DNA from: Rhodocytophaga aerolata
GTDB lineage: Bacteria > Bacteroidota > Bacteroidia > Cytophagales > 172606-1
Assembly (NCBI RefSeq): GCF_030503435.1
Contig: NZ_JAUKPO010000019.1
Location: 62,001 to 126,000 of the forward strand
Direction of reading: 5' to 3'
DNA length: 64,000 nucleotides
This document shows positions 36,472-45,941 of this stretch, in pieces. The notes below the pieces were generated by a model. The model saw only the letters and a program-made list of their open reading frames with translations, made no database searches and was not told the DNA's origin. Positions within the stretch are counted from its first letter, which is position 1. Each line of letters begins with the position of its first letter. The position numbers and the translations under genes are program-made.

Positions 36472-37581
36472 ATGGCTTCCGTACTAACACAACCGCATCT
36501 AAAAACTAAAAATACATCTACCCAACAACGAGACAGCAGCCTGGACCTTATGCGCTTTATTGGCTTGCTTATTATCATGCTAGCGCACTCCCAGCCACCT
36601 GCCTGGCTTTTTCAACTCAGAAATTTTGGAACTCCCTTACTTATTGTAGCTTCTGCCCTTACGGTGTCTAAAATATATAAAACCAGGCAGTTACCTATTA
36701 AAGAGTTTTATCAAAAGCGATTAATAAAACTGACGGTTCCCTCCTGGATTTTTTTGACCCTTTATTTTTCTCTTATCTATGCAGCCTTCTTTTTATTTGG
36801 GAACGCAGCAGATTATCCTTATAGCCTGAGAACAGTTTTAAAATCGTATATGTATGGCGGAGGGGGTATTGATTATTTATGGATTTTAAGAGTCTACATT
36901 TTTATTGCCTTATTTACTCCTTTTGCTTTACGCCTGAAATCCTCCAACACCCCAAGTACACTTTCTGCTTATTTTCTATTTCTTTTCTTTGGCTATCTCT
37001 TTTATGAACTGCTCATCAGCCTGACACATCTGGTGCTGCCTGTTCCTCTTTCAAAAAGTATGGATGCCAATATTTTTACCTTACTGGCCTACGCATTGTT
37101 ATTTCTCTATGGATTAAGGCTTGATGAAATAAAGAAAAACAAGATTTTGCTTATAGCCGGCCTATCGATTATTCCCTTTGTGGGCATGGTAATCTATAAT
37201 TTTGCAACCTTTGATATGTTCTATCAAACCCAGGTTGACAAATATCCGCCCCGCATGTATTACCTTTCATATGCTTTCTGTTGCTTACATATCGTTTATT
37301 TTTTATGCGATAAAGTATTAGTAAAGATTATCCCGGTAAGGATTATCACATGGCTGTCAGCTAACTCGTTATGGGTTTATTTGTGGCATATTATGGGTAT
37401 TTTCATCGCAGACTTATTGCTGGGTTCAACAAATAAGGAACTTCTCCCAAGTTTAACCAAAGCCTGCTTTATCCTTTGGTTTGGAATAATGCTAACGCTG
37501 CTGCAAAATTACCTAGTGAACAGGTACTTAAAATCTAGCCAGTATTTAGTTATCAGGCGTTTAGCCACCGTGTTATCCTAA
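36472..37581 (+). CDS. Acyltransferase 3 family membrane protein
   Basis: 369 residues with about ten membrane segments. RDSSLDLMRFIGLLIIMLAHSQ is the conserved start of the acyltransferase-3 family, and its histidine is the expected catalytic residue. LRNFGTPLLIVASALTVSKI follows, and ANSLWVYLWHIMGIFIADLLL near the end is typical. It probably adds an acyl group (often O-acetyl) to a surface glycan or lipid in the inner membrane. No glycan cluster is immediately adjacent, so the acceptor is unknown. Confidence 0.9.
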   Translation: MASVLTQPHLKTKNTSTQQRDSSLDLMRFIGLLIIMLAHSQPPAWLFQLRNFGTPLLIVASALTVSKIYKTRQLPIKEFYQKRLIKLTVPSWIFLTLYFSLIYAAFFLFGNAADYPYSLRTVLKSYMYGGGGIDYLWILRVYIFIALFTPFALRLKSSNTPSTLSAYFLFLFFGYLFYELLISLTHLVLPVPLSKSMDANIFTLLAYALLFLYGLRLDEIKKNKILLIAGLSIIPFVGMVIYNFATFDMFYQTQVDKYPPRMYYLSYAFCCLHIVYFLCDKVLVKIIPVRIITWLSANSLWVYLWHIMGIFIADLLLGSTNKELLPSLTKACFILWFGIMLTLLQNYLVNRYLKSSQYLVIRRLATVLS

Positions 37582-37738
37582 ATCGTCACCTCAGTTCATC
37601 GGCACTCCAGGGAGATTGCTACAAGCATTACCCTTTCTCGCTATGGTTTACAAATTTAAGTTAAGCCAATAGTTGCTCGGAACACTGTCTAGAATACAGC
37701 AAACAGATGCATCACAAATTAGCGAAGGCTAAGTAGTG

Positions 37739-38515
37739 CTACCGCATGTGGGAAATAATCTCTGATTGGTCAAAGCGGATATCATCTTCGCCTACATCAT
37801 CGAACGGATGCTCCAGATGATCGCGGATATTATCCAGGCTTACCAGAATAAAACTATAGAGAACCGGCATCACATACTCTAAGTGAACGGCGTATTCTTT
37901 GAATGTACTGGCAAAGTAGGGCCCGTAGAGAATAGGAAAAATATAAATAAAAACTTTGCTGTATGCCCGGAGCGTAATTGGTGTCCGGTAGGTATGAATC
38001 ACTTTTAGGTTATCAAATGCAATGATCATCTTACTTACATACTGGCTCACTCTGGATATCTCTCCGCTTTGCGCCCCATGGTTGCGCATTTCCATCGTGA
38101 GTCTGGATAACTGAGAAAAATAAGCATAAAACTGATTTTCATTTTCCTGCCAGGCGGTCCGCTGATCGTATCTGAACATGCGCTTCATCAGCACAATCAT
38201 ATCTCCTACAATCCCTTGCACACGTTCGGGCAGATCATGCTCTTTGCTGGAAGTCCAGTCACGGGAAGCATAATAGATGGCAATGGCATGCCCTTTAAAA
38301 TCCGACAGTTTTTGCAGGGCAGTTTCCCGGCGGCTATAGGCTGAGCCAATCGAGAACACTACCGGAAACACAATCGCCACGCCCACCAGCATATCCGGAA
38401 ATCTGGCTGTTAAGCCAAACCTGTGGCAAAGAAATGTAGAGACAATGGAAAGCAGGGTAATGATCAGGGTTTTGTAATTGATGATAAGGAAAAAGCTCCG
38501 TAAAATGTCTCGCAT
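37739..38515 (-). CDS. Bestrophin-like membrane protein (UPF0187-related)
   Basis: About 258 residues from the ATG at 38515 (MRDILRS); an upstream TTG extension of 32 codons was rejected. Two N-terminal membrane segments (YKTLIITLLSIVSTFLCHRF, DMLVGVAIVFPVVFSIG) and two near 187-225 flank a helical soluble part. The C-terminal LEHPFDDVGEDDIRFD resembles the conserved acidic IxNPFGxDxxD region of bestrophin channels. Family placement is therefore bestrophin-like, possibly an anion channel, but similarity is partial. The gene is separate from neighbours: convergent with the acyltransferase gene and with a terminator-like hairpin upstream. Confidence 0.6.
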   Translation of the reverse strand: MRDILRSFFLIINYKTLIITLLSIVSTFLCHRFGLTARFPDMLVGVAIVFPVVFSIGSAYSRRETALQKLSDFKGHAIAIYYASRDWTSSKEHDLPERVQGIVGDMIVLMKRMFRYDQRTAWQENENQFYAYFSQLSRLTMEMRNHGAQSGEISRVSQYVSKMIIAFDNLKVIHTYRTPITLRAYSKVFIYIFPILYGPYFASTFKEYAVHLEYVMPVLYSFILVSLDNIRDHLEHPFDDVGEDDIRFDQSEIISHMR

Positions 38516-38625
38516 AAGATAAACTTTAGAACAAAGATCCTCAAAAAAAATCAACTGGTAGCACTTTGACCAAAAGAAGCCTGCCTTTCTTAAACACCGT
38601 TCATACAACAAGGCTCTTTGTGAAA

Positions 38626-38673
38626 CAAAAATTTTCAGCTCCCTCGGTTAAAGGAGGAGAGCTGAAAATTTTG
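38626..38673 (-). terminator. Terminator after the DUF3857 gene pair
   Basis: AAAATTTTCAGCTC (38628-38641) pairs perfectly with 38659-38672 over 14 bp, and CCTC/GAGG extends the stem inward with a one-base bulge. On the minus strand it is followed by TTTTTGTTTC. It lies about 75 bases past the stop of the second DUF3857 gene. Confidence 0.8.
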
Positions 38674-38747
38674 CTTTCTTTATTCAATCAGCTTTTTAAG
38701 ACATGCCTCCACTTGTGAGTTAGCGGCTTGTGCAGACGGCGGCTGTA

Positions 38748-40688
38748 TTATTCATTACTTATTCGTTCAAATACCAGAACGGTTTTACTAAAGTCTGCAG
38801 CCGCATTGATCACTTTTCTGAATGCGTCGTAGTTTTTCTTAGTATACTCAGCTTGTGTATAGAACTCTTTTACCAGAATGGTTACCGTTTGTCCGTGAAT
38901 GGTGTAGTTGGCCGCAAACTGCGCTATTTTTTCTTTTTTCTCCAGTATATAATGGTCCATTACCAGATCATCCATTCCTTTTACAGTATATCCTGCAGGA
39001 ATAGCAAAACTGATCTGATAAGTGTACTGGATGGGATGAGACATATCGATATCTTGTTGTCTTTCGTTTTCCTGGTATAACTCGGTCTGCTTTCCAATCA
39101 CTCTGCCCACATTAAAGATGATATCGTTTCCTGCTTTCTCCATCAGCGAACCTGCTTTCAGAGACGACTGGAGCACAAATTCCTGATTTTCGGCTGAATG
39201 ATCCATCTTTTCGTTGATCAGCTTTTTGCTGATGATCTGCGCATCTTCCATTCCTGAGGAAAGATTCCCTTTAATAAACTCTTCTTTACCCTGTTCATTC
39301 TGATAATGATACGCCCCTCTCATGCCGGCTGCTCTGTGTCCATTCCATGCATAAGCTACGTTCATTTCGACATAATCCATCTCAGCCGGGAAAGTTAAGC
39401 GTACATCTTTGCGGATGTAATTAAGAGTTGTATCGGCCCCGTCAATATAATGAACAGCGGCGGAATTAAGCACTAAACTATGGTTATTGGCAAACATATA
39501 AGGTGCCATGCCATAGCGATATTCTACATTCGCAGGACTCAGGTATTTATGGTATTTGGGAAAGTAAAGTAAGAAATGCTGCAGGTTATTAAAACTGGCA
39601 AAAAACTCATCAAAACGGGCCTCATAGCGGTTGGAGCTTACCAGTACCTGATAGTTAGCTACTCCTGCTGTTTTTAAGCAAAGTTGGTACAGGCGGATTA
39701 AGCCTAGTTCATTCCCGAATTTATTGCTCAATATATCTTCTATGGAGATGTACTCTTCGCCACTGCCATCGCGCAGGGTGATGGCATTCTTGATATATTG
39801 CTCAATGGTCTTAATTTTTTGCTCCTCATTCATCCTCTCTATTTTAAGGTTTTTCAAAAGCTTTGCTACCTTATTATATTCCTTAGGCTTTTCTTCGAAT
39901 ACTACTTTGTTGTAGCGCTCAGTAATAACCCTCCAGGAAGAAACATCCACCGTAGTGCCATACATATTGGTAAATGAAGCTATTTTGTAATCTACCTTCA
40001 TTAAGTTTGCTTTACGGGTAGCATATTCTTCGTCGCGCAGGGCGGGTATATTTTCGGCTTTCGCAGTTAATATGATTTTGGTCTTGCCTTGTACATCAAG
40101 CTGCGGAAAGCCGTTGTACGACTGGGTAACTACTTCTACATTGCGGGGCGAAAGTATTTCCAGGGTTGCCTGTTTTACCTTCACATCTGACTGCATTACC
40201 TCCCTGCCCGATTCTTTGGGTGAAGAGAGCAACGTATACATATATTCTACCTCGCCGCCTTTTTCCAACCCTTCAATAGCAAATATTTTAAAATTGCCAT
40301 ATTCCCCTACGTTCTTCAACTCCTTCATACTATTGTTATCCATTTCTACTATTTTGCCGCTTTTAGCAATAGACCTCGCTTTTACAGAAAGTATCTTCTG
40401 GTTAGTTACCGGCACATATACTTTATTATATTCCTCCATGGCTTTATCTGAATTTACCCGGATAATTTTGTGAAGCGTTTTTGCCATATATAAGCGGGCA
40501 TCTTCCCCCATAGCGTATTCAATAATGCGGGTATCTTTTATAATTACCGCTCCTTCTTTTTCTTCTTCCGGCGAGAGCGGATGAATGGCTGGCCTAGTTT
40601 CCCACTCATAGGTCTTATAGTTAAAATCCTGAGCAAGGGCTAAACTAGCACTGGACAGTAATAGGGCTGTAAGTAAAGTTTTGATCAT
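38748..40688 (-). CDS. DUF3857 protein with degenerate transglutaminase domain
   Basis: About 646 residues from the ATG at 40688, which opens the signal peptide MIKTLLTALLLSSASLALAQ; an upstream extension of 22 codons is unlikely. An N-terminal DUF3857 beta domain (to about 270) is followed by a transglutaminase-like core. In the active neighbour the core reads RYGDCKGMANL; here the aligned part reads NKFGNELGLIRLY, with Glu327 in place of the catalytic Cys. The downstream His remains (NNLQHFLLYF), but the Asp strand is altered (KYLSPANV). It is therefore probably non-catalytic, a binding or scaffolding paralogue. It is the second gene of a two-gene operon, 70 bases after the first. Confidence 0.82.
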   Translation of the reverse strand: MIKTLLTALLLSSASLALAQDFNYKTYEWETRPAIHPLSPEEEKEGAVIIKDTRIIEYAMGEDARLYMAKTLHKIIRVNSDKAMEEYNKVYVPVTNQKILSVKARSIAKSGKIVEMDNNSMKELKNVGEYGNFKIFAIEGLEKGGEVEYMYTLLSSPKESGREVMQSDVKVKQATLEILSPRNVEVVTQSYNGFPQLDVQGKTKIILTAKAENIPALRDEEYATRKANLMKVDYKIASFTNMYGTTVDVSSWRVITERYNKVVFEEKPKEYNKVAKLLKNLKIERMNEEQKIKTIEQYIKNAITLRDGSGEEYISIEDILSNKFGNELGLIRLYQLCLKTAGVANYQVLVSSNRYEARFDEFFASFNNLQHFLLYFPKYHKYLSPANVEYRYGMAPYMFANNHSLVLNSAAVHYIDGADTTLNYIRKDVRLTFPAEMDYVEMNVAYAWNGHRAAGMRGAYHYQNEQGKEEFIKGNLSSGMEDAQIISKKLINEKMDHSAENQEFVLQSSLKAGSLMEKAGNDIIFNVGRVIGKQTELYQENERQQDIDMSHPIQYTYQISFAIPAGYTVKGMDDLVMDHYILEKKEKIAQFAANYTIHGQTVTILVKEFYTQAEYTKKNYDAFRKVINAAADFSKTVLVFERISNE

Positions 40689-40758
40689 AATCTGGGCATT
40701 TTGCATGCATGAAAACTTAGATTGAAAATTATATACAGGGTTGGATGGATGCATTTTA

Positions 40759-42693
40759 TTAGACCCCTTGTTTAGTCAATATCAACACATCCTGATAGGC
40801 TTTGCATAACTGGGCAACCATTGCATTCCATTGAGGGAAGGCCTCTTTTTTGAGCATAATAGTTTTGATGTACAACTGCTTATTCATACTAATTTTGTTG
40901 CCCTGAAGCCGGTAGCTAATAGTGAAGCCGTAGTCTTTTCCTTCTAATGAGACATTCGCCGGCAGATGCTTAATGGTAAACCCATCCGGAATTATCAGTT
41001 CTACTACTCCGCTGTCCACATACTGGTATTCTATTTCTTTATCCATTATCCTTTTGCTAACATCAATGGATTCTTTCTGTAATGGTTTGGTGAGGTTCAT
41101 GTTGATATAGGTAGAGTTCCCAACCGTTTTTATATAGTCTGGAAGCATAAAATTGTACTCAATCCGGATATTGCTATTTAAATTGTGCAACCCGTGTATG
41201 TCGGATGTGGTAACATAAAATTTATCATTGCCTTTTTCCAGGTACTGGATCAGAAATTTCTGCATATCTGTACCTGCTTTGCTTAAATACTTATACTCAA
41301 AATCTGTTTTCTTATACCCACTCAGGTGCATAAAGCCTTTTCCGGCTAATGCTTTGTTCTGTATTTGCAGCTGAATGGTATCTGTAGAGGTATTTTTTGT
41401 ATGCTCTACAACAGGCACTGGCATTACTTTAAACTTTTTTTCTCCCAGGCCAATCAATGCTTCTTTCCCTTGAATCATGGAACTGGGCAGGCCAAAAGGC
41501 ACATAACTGTCTGTAGCATCTAAAAACAGGGTTTGCTTGTCTAATTCTACTGATACAATCATATGGTTATCGGCAATAGGCGCAGGCATTTCCTGGTATA
41601 TATATGGAAGGCTGCGGGTGCCAATCCAGGTTAAATGAGAAGTAATCCCGGCCTGAGAAAGCATTTCCCTGGTAAGGTTCGCCATCCCTTTGCAATCGCC
41701 ATAGCGTTTGGCATATACTTCTGAAGCATCTGTAGGAATGAAGCCTCCCCAGCCATCTTCAATGGCAATGTAGCGGATATTACTCTGGACCCATTGAAAT
41801 ATACTTCTTACCTTATCCTTATCCGTTTTACAGTCTCTGGTAATTTCCTTTACAATATTCTGGATGTGCGTATTATCTGTTTTATTGATGTTTTTGAGCA
41901 TGGTGGAATACCAGTCATACAAATGCGACACATCACCTAAATAGGTGGTTTCTTTTCCACTGATAACTGCTTTATGGATATATACCATTACGTGCGGAGC
42001 ATAATAGGCTATGGCCGGGGCATCCTCCTCATAGAGGTTAGCTGGCATGTTCTCCGCTTTCCAGGTATAGGTTTTTTTACCATTTGCTGTAGTTTCAGAA
42101 AAAGTAATTTTATCCGTGTTAGCACCCAGCAATTTCCATTTGACAGATACATTTTCAGGAAAACTAACCGAGTACTGAGTAGCCACTGTAGGAATATAGG
42201 AAGAAAAATAAAAGGGAGTCAGCAGCCGGGGTTCATTCATATTCTGGGTATACTGCAAGGAAGTAATGGCACCAGGTTGCACATTGGGGAAAATCAGATT
42301 CTTTACTTTTCCATCATCATAAAAAATACCTCTGTGCAGCACATCTTTGGTTTCAATGCTACCCACTTCAAACTTTTTGTATTTAGATTTATTGGGAACC
42401 AGCGTGTAGGCTTCAATGTCTTTTATCTCTTCAAACCCAGAGAAATAAATAGATTTGTTGGCATAAGGAGCTGCTTCACTGGTGATAAACAGCATTTCTT
42501 CCATTGTTGAACTGGAAAGGGCTAAGGCTGCATTTTTTACATCAATGGTTAAATGTTCATTTTTAACCGAATATACGGCTGGTGCATTCGGAAAAAGGGA
42601 CTTGATTTTCTCTGTATCTGCTTGTTGTCCTAAAACAGGAATGGAGGAGGCTACCAGAAAAGCACAAGAACAATAGATAAAAGTTTGTCTCAT
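40759..42693 (-). CDS. DUF3857 / transglutaminase-like protein, catalytic residues intact
   Basis: 644 residues with a signal peptide (ending SIPVLGQ). The DUF3857 domain occupies the N-terminal 230 residues. The transglutaminase core follows with catalytic Cys334 in RYGDCKGMANLTREML, His in IADNHMIVSVEL and Asp in TLFLDATDSY. The C-terminal part (about 450-640) resembles DUF3858. Such proteins are exported and may cross-link or cleave peptide or amide bonds in the envelope, but their substrate is not known. It is the first gene of a pair with the degenerate paralogue. Confidence 0.9.
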   Translation of the reverse strand: MRQTFIYCSCAFLVASSIPVLGQQADTEKIKSLFPNAPAVYSVKNEHLTIDVKNAALALSSSTMEEMLFITSEAAPYANKSIYFSGFEEIKDIEAYTLVPNKSKYKKFEVGSIETKDVLHRGIFYDDGKVKNLIFPNVQPGAITSLQYTQNMNEPRLLTPFYFSSYIPTVATQYSVSFPENVSVKWKLLGANTDKITFSETTANGKKTYTWKAENMPANLYEEDAPAIAYYAPHVMVYIHKAVISGKETTYLGDVSHLYDWYSTMLKNINKTDNTHIQNIVKEITRDCKTDKDKVRSIFQWVQSNIRYIAIEDGWGGFIPTDASEVYAKRYGDCKGMANLTREMLSQAGITSHLTWIGTRSLPYIYQEMPAPIADNHMIVSVELDKQTLFLDATDSYVPFGLPSSMIQGKEALIGLGEKKFKVMPVPVVEHTKNTSTDTIQLQIQNKALAGKGFMHLSGYKKTDFEYKYLSKAGTDMQKFLIQYLEKGNDKFYVTTSDIHGLHNLNSNIRIEYNFMLPDYIKTVGNSTYINMNLTKPLQKESIDVSKRIMDKEIEYQYVDSGVVELIIPDGFTIKHLPANVSLEGKDYGFTISYRLQGNKISMNKQLYIKTIMLKKEAFPQWNAMVAQLCKAYQDVLILTKQGV

Positions 42694-43151
42694 GTTGAGT
42701 TTACTTATTGAAAGAATAATTTGTCTGAACTTTTGGCTGGTTAATACCGCAACTTGCTAAAAAGTAGTTAAGCGTATACCTATATTCAAGTGTTACCAAA
42801 TGTACCTTAGCTGCCTGCCATGCGGTCCGGGTGAGTTAATAAGTGGCCATTTCTCTTCACGCATCTGCCGGAAGCAACGAAAAATCTGCTTAAAGAATTT
42901 ATCAGAGTCTGTCTCTCGGGTAGCTCCAAAACAATAGAAATAGGGCTGCGCCATACGCCTAATTGTTTTTTTGAGAAAAGCCTGTCAACAGGCAAGAGCT
43001 CTACAAAATGCTCTCAGGCAATGAATGAAAAGCAAGTAGTTTATTGAGTAAACAGGTATATTTCTTATCTTTTGGCAGCAGCACCCAAATAGTTTACATC
43101 ACCGGCAACAGGTTCACTTTTACTGGGTACTTTGTTGATCAACTACCTACT
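42694..43151. other. Divergent intergenic region
   Basis: 458 bases between the DUF3857 operon and the GH20/GH67-like gene. On the minus strand TACATTTG (42804-42797) fits the -7 consensus about 105 bases before the DUF3857 gene start; no -33 match is seen. The open reading frame of the plus-strand gene extends upstream to 43044, but that stretch has no signal-peptide character and is treated as non-coding. Confidence 0.45.
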
Positions 43152-45308
43152 ATGAAAAAAATAGTCATTCTCCTATTTATTCTTTATTTAAGCACCCTTC
43201 AGGCAGGGTATTGCCAGCGTGTATATATGAACTACGATACGGTTGTGCCTCAGGCAGCCTATGGGGCAGGCATGTTGAAGAAAGCACTCGTAGAAAAAAA
43301 CATTTCATTAACAACTAACCGCCGGGAGTCTGCTTATTTGCTAACTATCCGGGTAGACACAGCAAATTTAGCAAGTGAAGCATTCTCTATTATCCGGGAA
43401 GGGAAAAACATTACCATTACGGGAGGAGATAAACGGGGCATGATTTACGGGTGTCTGGCACTTGCCGAAGATATAGCCAATGGCATCCGGCTAGGGAATA
43501 TTGAAAGAAAAACAGAAAAGCCGCACTACTTGCTCCGGGCCATCAAGCACAATACACCCTGGTACACCTACCGTTCCAGTTCTGCCCTGGACCAGCATTA
43601 TGAAACAGCCCGTGATCCGGCCTACTGGGAAGCTTTTCTGGACATGATGGCTAAAAACCGCTTTAATGCTTTATCACTGTGGAATTTGCATCCCTTTGTC
43701 TACATGATTACACCGGAAAACTTTCCGGAGGCAAGCCCTTTTAACGAAGAAGAAATGAAGCGATGGCAACACCTGCACAAAGAAATTTTCCGCATGGCAG
43801 ATGAGCGTGCCATAGATACCTACATTGTTCCCTTTAATATCTTTGTCAGCAAAGAGTTCAGTGAAGCGCACCAGGTAGCCAGGCAAAACGTTTACCCGCA
43901 CTATTATGTAACGGGCGATACGTCCGAAATTGTGAAACGCTATACCCGGGAATGTATTACACAACTGTTTAAGGAGTACCCTACCCTTACTGGCTTGGGC
44001 CTTACACTTGGCGAAGGAATGGCCGGCATGACGCCTCAGCAACGCGAATCCTGGATGCAGGAAACATATATAGAAGGCATGCGCCTGGCTGGCAGAAAAC
44101 TAAAACTTATACACCGGATTCCTTTTTCAAGCACTACCGAATCGTTGGGTGCTACCAGTGTCGAACTGGAACAGCTCACCCGTAAATCCATTGAACGGGA
44201 AACAACTTTGGACTTTATTCAAGGGCCGATCTGGGCAGATTTAAAATACAACTGGTCGCACGCACACAGCACGCCTAAATTAGTCAAAGTACATGGCGGC
44301 GAAATGTTTGATACATTTTATAACCCCGAGCCACAAGGCTATAAAATTACCTATACCGCCCGTAATGAAGATTTTTTTGCCCTGCGGTGGGGAGTATCCG
44401 GCTTTATCCGGGCCCATATAAACCGTAATAGCCAACCCTATGTGGGCGGTTATTTTATTGGCTCAGAAACCTATATTCCGGCAAAAGATTATTTCACGGC
44501 CATACAGGCACCTCTGGACTGGAAGTATGCATTTGAACGGCAATGGTTATTTTACAAATTATGGGGCAGACTCCTCTATAATCCTCAGACCGAGGATGAG
44601 GTATTTGGGACTGAATTTAGCAGACGGTATGGAAAAGCTGGGAATAACCTGCTGGAGGCGTTTGCCCTGGCATCCTCCACACAGTTGCGGCTGGGCTCTG
44701 TGTTTGATTCCCGATGGGACCATACCTTATATGGAGAAGGATTGATGGCCCTCAATGGGGATACCCTGCAATATATATCTGTCGACAGATTGATCAGTCA
44801 ACCACCCTTGGATCCGGACTATGTTTCTGTGAAAGATTTAGTTACCCCTACTACTGCCTTTGAAAAAAACCGCATTACCCCGCCAGCGTTGATCGGCATG
44901 CTGGAGCAGGATTGCCAGAAAGCCTTACGGTTAGTGGCTACTATTGATACTAAAAACAACACAGCACTCAGGTATGAGGTGGCAGATGTACAAACATGGG
45001 CCAATCTGGGTCTACATCTGGCAGAAAAATTAGCTGGCGCGGTGGCACTCCAAACCTACCGGATAAAAGGAGGAGAAGAAAATAAACAAAAAGCAATAGC
45101 CCATCTGCAAAAAGCCCTTAGTTATTGGGATAAGGTTATAGCTATTACCCGGCCACTGTATAAGGACATGCCTCTCACCCATTACAATGGGAGCAGCCAT
45201 GATAGAAACGACAACAATCTGTTTCACTGGGCACTGATAAGACCGCAAGTAGCTAATGATGTGGAAATAGCCAAAAAGGCAAGCGTAGTTTCAAAAGAAC
45301 AAAAGTGA
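43152..45308 (+). CDS. Secreted glycoside hydrolase-like protein with GH20-type N-terminal domain
   Basis: About 718 residues from the ATG at 43152 (signal peptide MKKIVILLFILYLSTLQAG). Residues 25-135 look like the alpha/beta domain that precedes the barrel in GH20/GH67 enzymes (SIIREGKNITITGGDKRGMIYGCLALAEDI). A barrel begins near LLRAIKHNTPWYTYRSS, with DPAYWEAFLDMMAKNRFNALSLWNLHP and LTGLGLTLGEGMAGM, whose Glu is a catalytic candidate. The C-terminal 200 residues are helical. It resembles alpha-glucuronidase-type or uronic-acid-active proteins of Bacteroidota, but I cannot name a family with certainty. No SusCD beside it. Confidence 0.7.
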   Translation: MKKIVILLFILYLSTLQAGYCQRVYMNYDTVVPQAAYGAGMLKKALVEKNISLTTNRRESAYLLTIRVDTANLASEAFSIIREGKNITITGGDKRGMIYGCLALAEDIANGIRLGNIERKTEKPHYLLRAIKHNTPWYTYRSSSALDQHYETARDPAYWEAFLDMMAKNRFNALSLWNLHPFVYMITPENFPEASPFNEEEMKRWQHLHKEIFRMADERAIDTYIVPFNIFVSKEFSEAHQVARQNVYPHYYVTGDTSEIVKRYTRECITQLFKEYPTLTGLGLTLGEGMAGMTPQQRESWMQETYIEGMRLAGRKLKLIHRIPFSSTTESLGATSVELEQLTRKSIERETTLDFIQGPIWADLKYNWSHAHSTPKLVKVHGGEMFDTFYNPEPQGYKITYTARNEDFFALRWGVSGFIRAHINRNSQPYVGGYFIGSETYIPAKDYFTAIQAPLDWKYAFERQWLFYKLWGRLLYNPQTEDEVFGTEFSRRYGKAGNNLLEAFALASSTQLRLGSVFDSRWDHTLYGEGLMALNGDTLQYISVDRLISQPPLDPDYVSVKDLVTPTTAFEKNRITPPALIGMLEQDCQKALRLVATIDTKNNTALRYEVADVQTWANLGLHLAEKLAGAVALQTYRIKGGEENKQKAIAHLQKALSYWDKVIAITRPLYKDMPLTHYNGSSHDRNDNNLFHWALIRPQVANDVEIAKKASVVSKEQK

Positions 45309-45347
45309 TCAATAACGATACCTCACTTTGTGCTCCCGGGTAGTAAC

Positions 45348-45398
45348 GAATAAAGTCAACAGAAGTAGAACCCCTACCCTTGTTGACTTTATTCTTTT
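45348..45398. terminator. Bidirectional terminator between convergent genes
   Basis: GAATAAAGTCAAC (45348-45360) pairs perfectly with 45382-45394 (13 bp), with an inner GTAG/CTAC stem (45365-45368 with 45374-45377). The A/T-rich ends give a T-run on both strands (ATTCTTTT on the plus strand). It sits between the stops of the GH20/GH67-like gene and the DinB-like gene. Confidence 0.85.
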
Positions 45399-45413
45399 GA
45401 CAAGATTGCTTCG

Positions 45414-45941
45414 TTAAAACAGCTTCTCTTGTGGTGGTTTTACCCCAGCTAAGCGGAGGTAAACAGTGGCCTGGCCGCGGTGATGCGTCTGGTGTTCGAA
45501 AAGTTTGGCAAGGGCTACTCCTTTGCTCATATCAAATCTTCCAAACAGCTTTACTTGTTCGCTTAGCTGAGCAGGCGTCATTTTTTTAATTCCGTTGATA
45601 ACAAAATCATAGCCTGCCAGTACTTGCTTGGTTATGTTTGCTTTGGATTTATCGGTGGTATTCTTTTCCAGTTCACTGACCGGACTTTTTTCGCCGGTTG
45701 CTGCTGCCGCAAAGCCATAATTGGCATCCGTCAGGTGAAGCATTTGCTCGGCAAACGAACGCATATCAGGGGTAGGTTTAGATGCGTACCCTGACTCAGG
45801 CATGGCATCCAGGTATTCTTTGGTGTAGGCTTTGGCTCTTTCCCATTCTTTAACCATCTCCTCGGTGGAAGATTGAGCTTGGCCAAACTGGATAATGCCT
45901 AAAAACAGGCAAAGGGTAGTAAGTAAAGGGATTGTTTTCAT
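45414..45941 (-). CDS. Secreted DinB-family protein
   Basis: 175 residues with a signal peptide ending FGQAQ. The four-helix DinB fold is recognised from RSFAEQMLHLTDANYGFA, with a metal-binding His, and LFEHQTHHRGQATVYLRLAGV, the HxxHH metal site near the end. DinB-like proteins are putative metal-dependent enzymes, some acting as thiol transferases in the bacillithiol/mycothiol group. An exported form is common in Bacteroidota, and its substrate is unknown. Monocistronic, with the shared terminator downstream. Confidence 0.9.
   Translation of the reverse strand: MKTIPLLTTLCLFLGIIQFGQAQSSTEEMVKEWERAKAYTKEYLDAMPESGYASKPTPDMRSFAEQMLHLTDANYGFAAAATGEKSPVSELEKNTTDKSKANITKQVLAGYDFVINGIKKMTPAQLSEQVKLFGRFDMSKGVALAKLFEHQTHHRGQATVYLRLAGVKPPQEKLF

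Noticed and set aside
38516-38611. Upstream extension of the bestrophin-like gene from a TTG
   Set aside because: The extension has no membrane or family character; the ATG at 38515 starts the recognisable protein.
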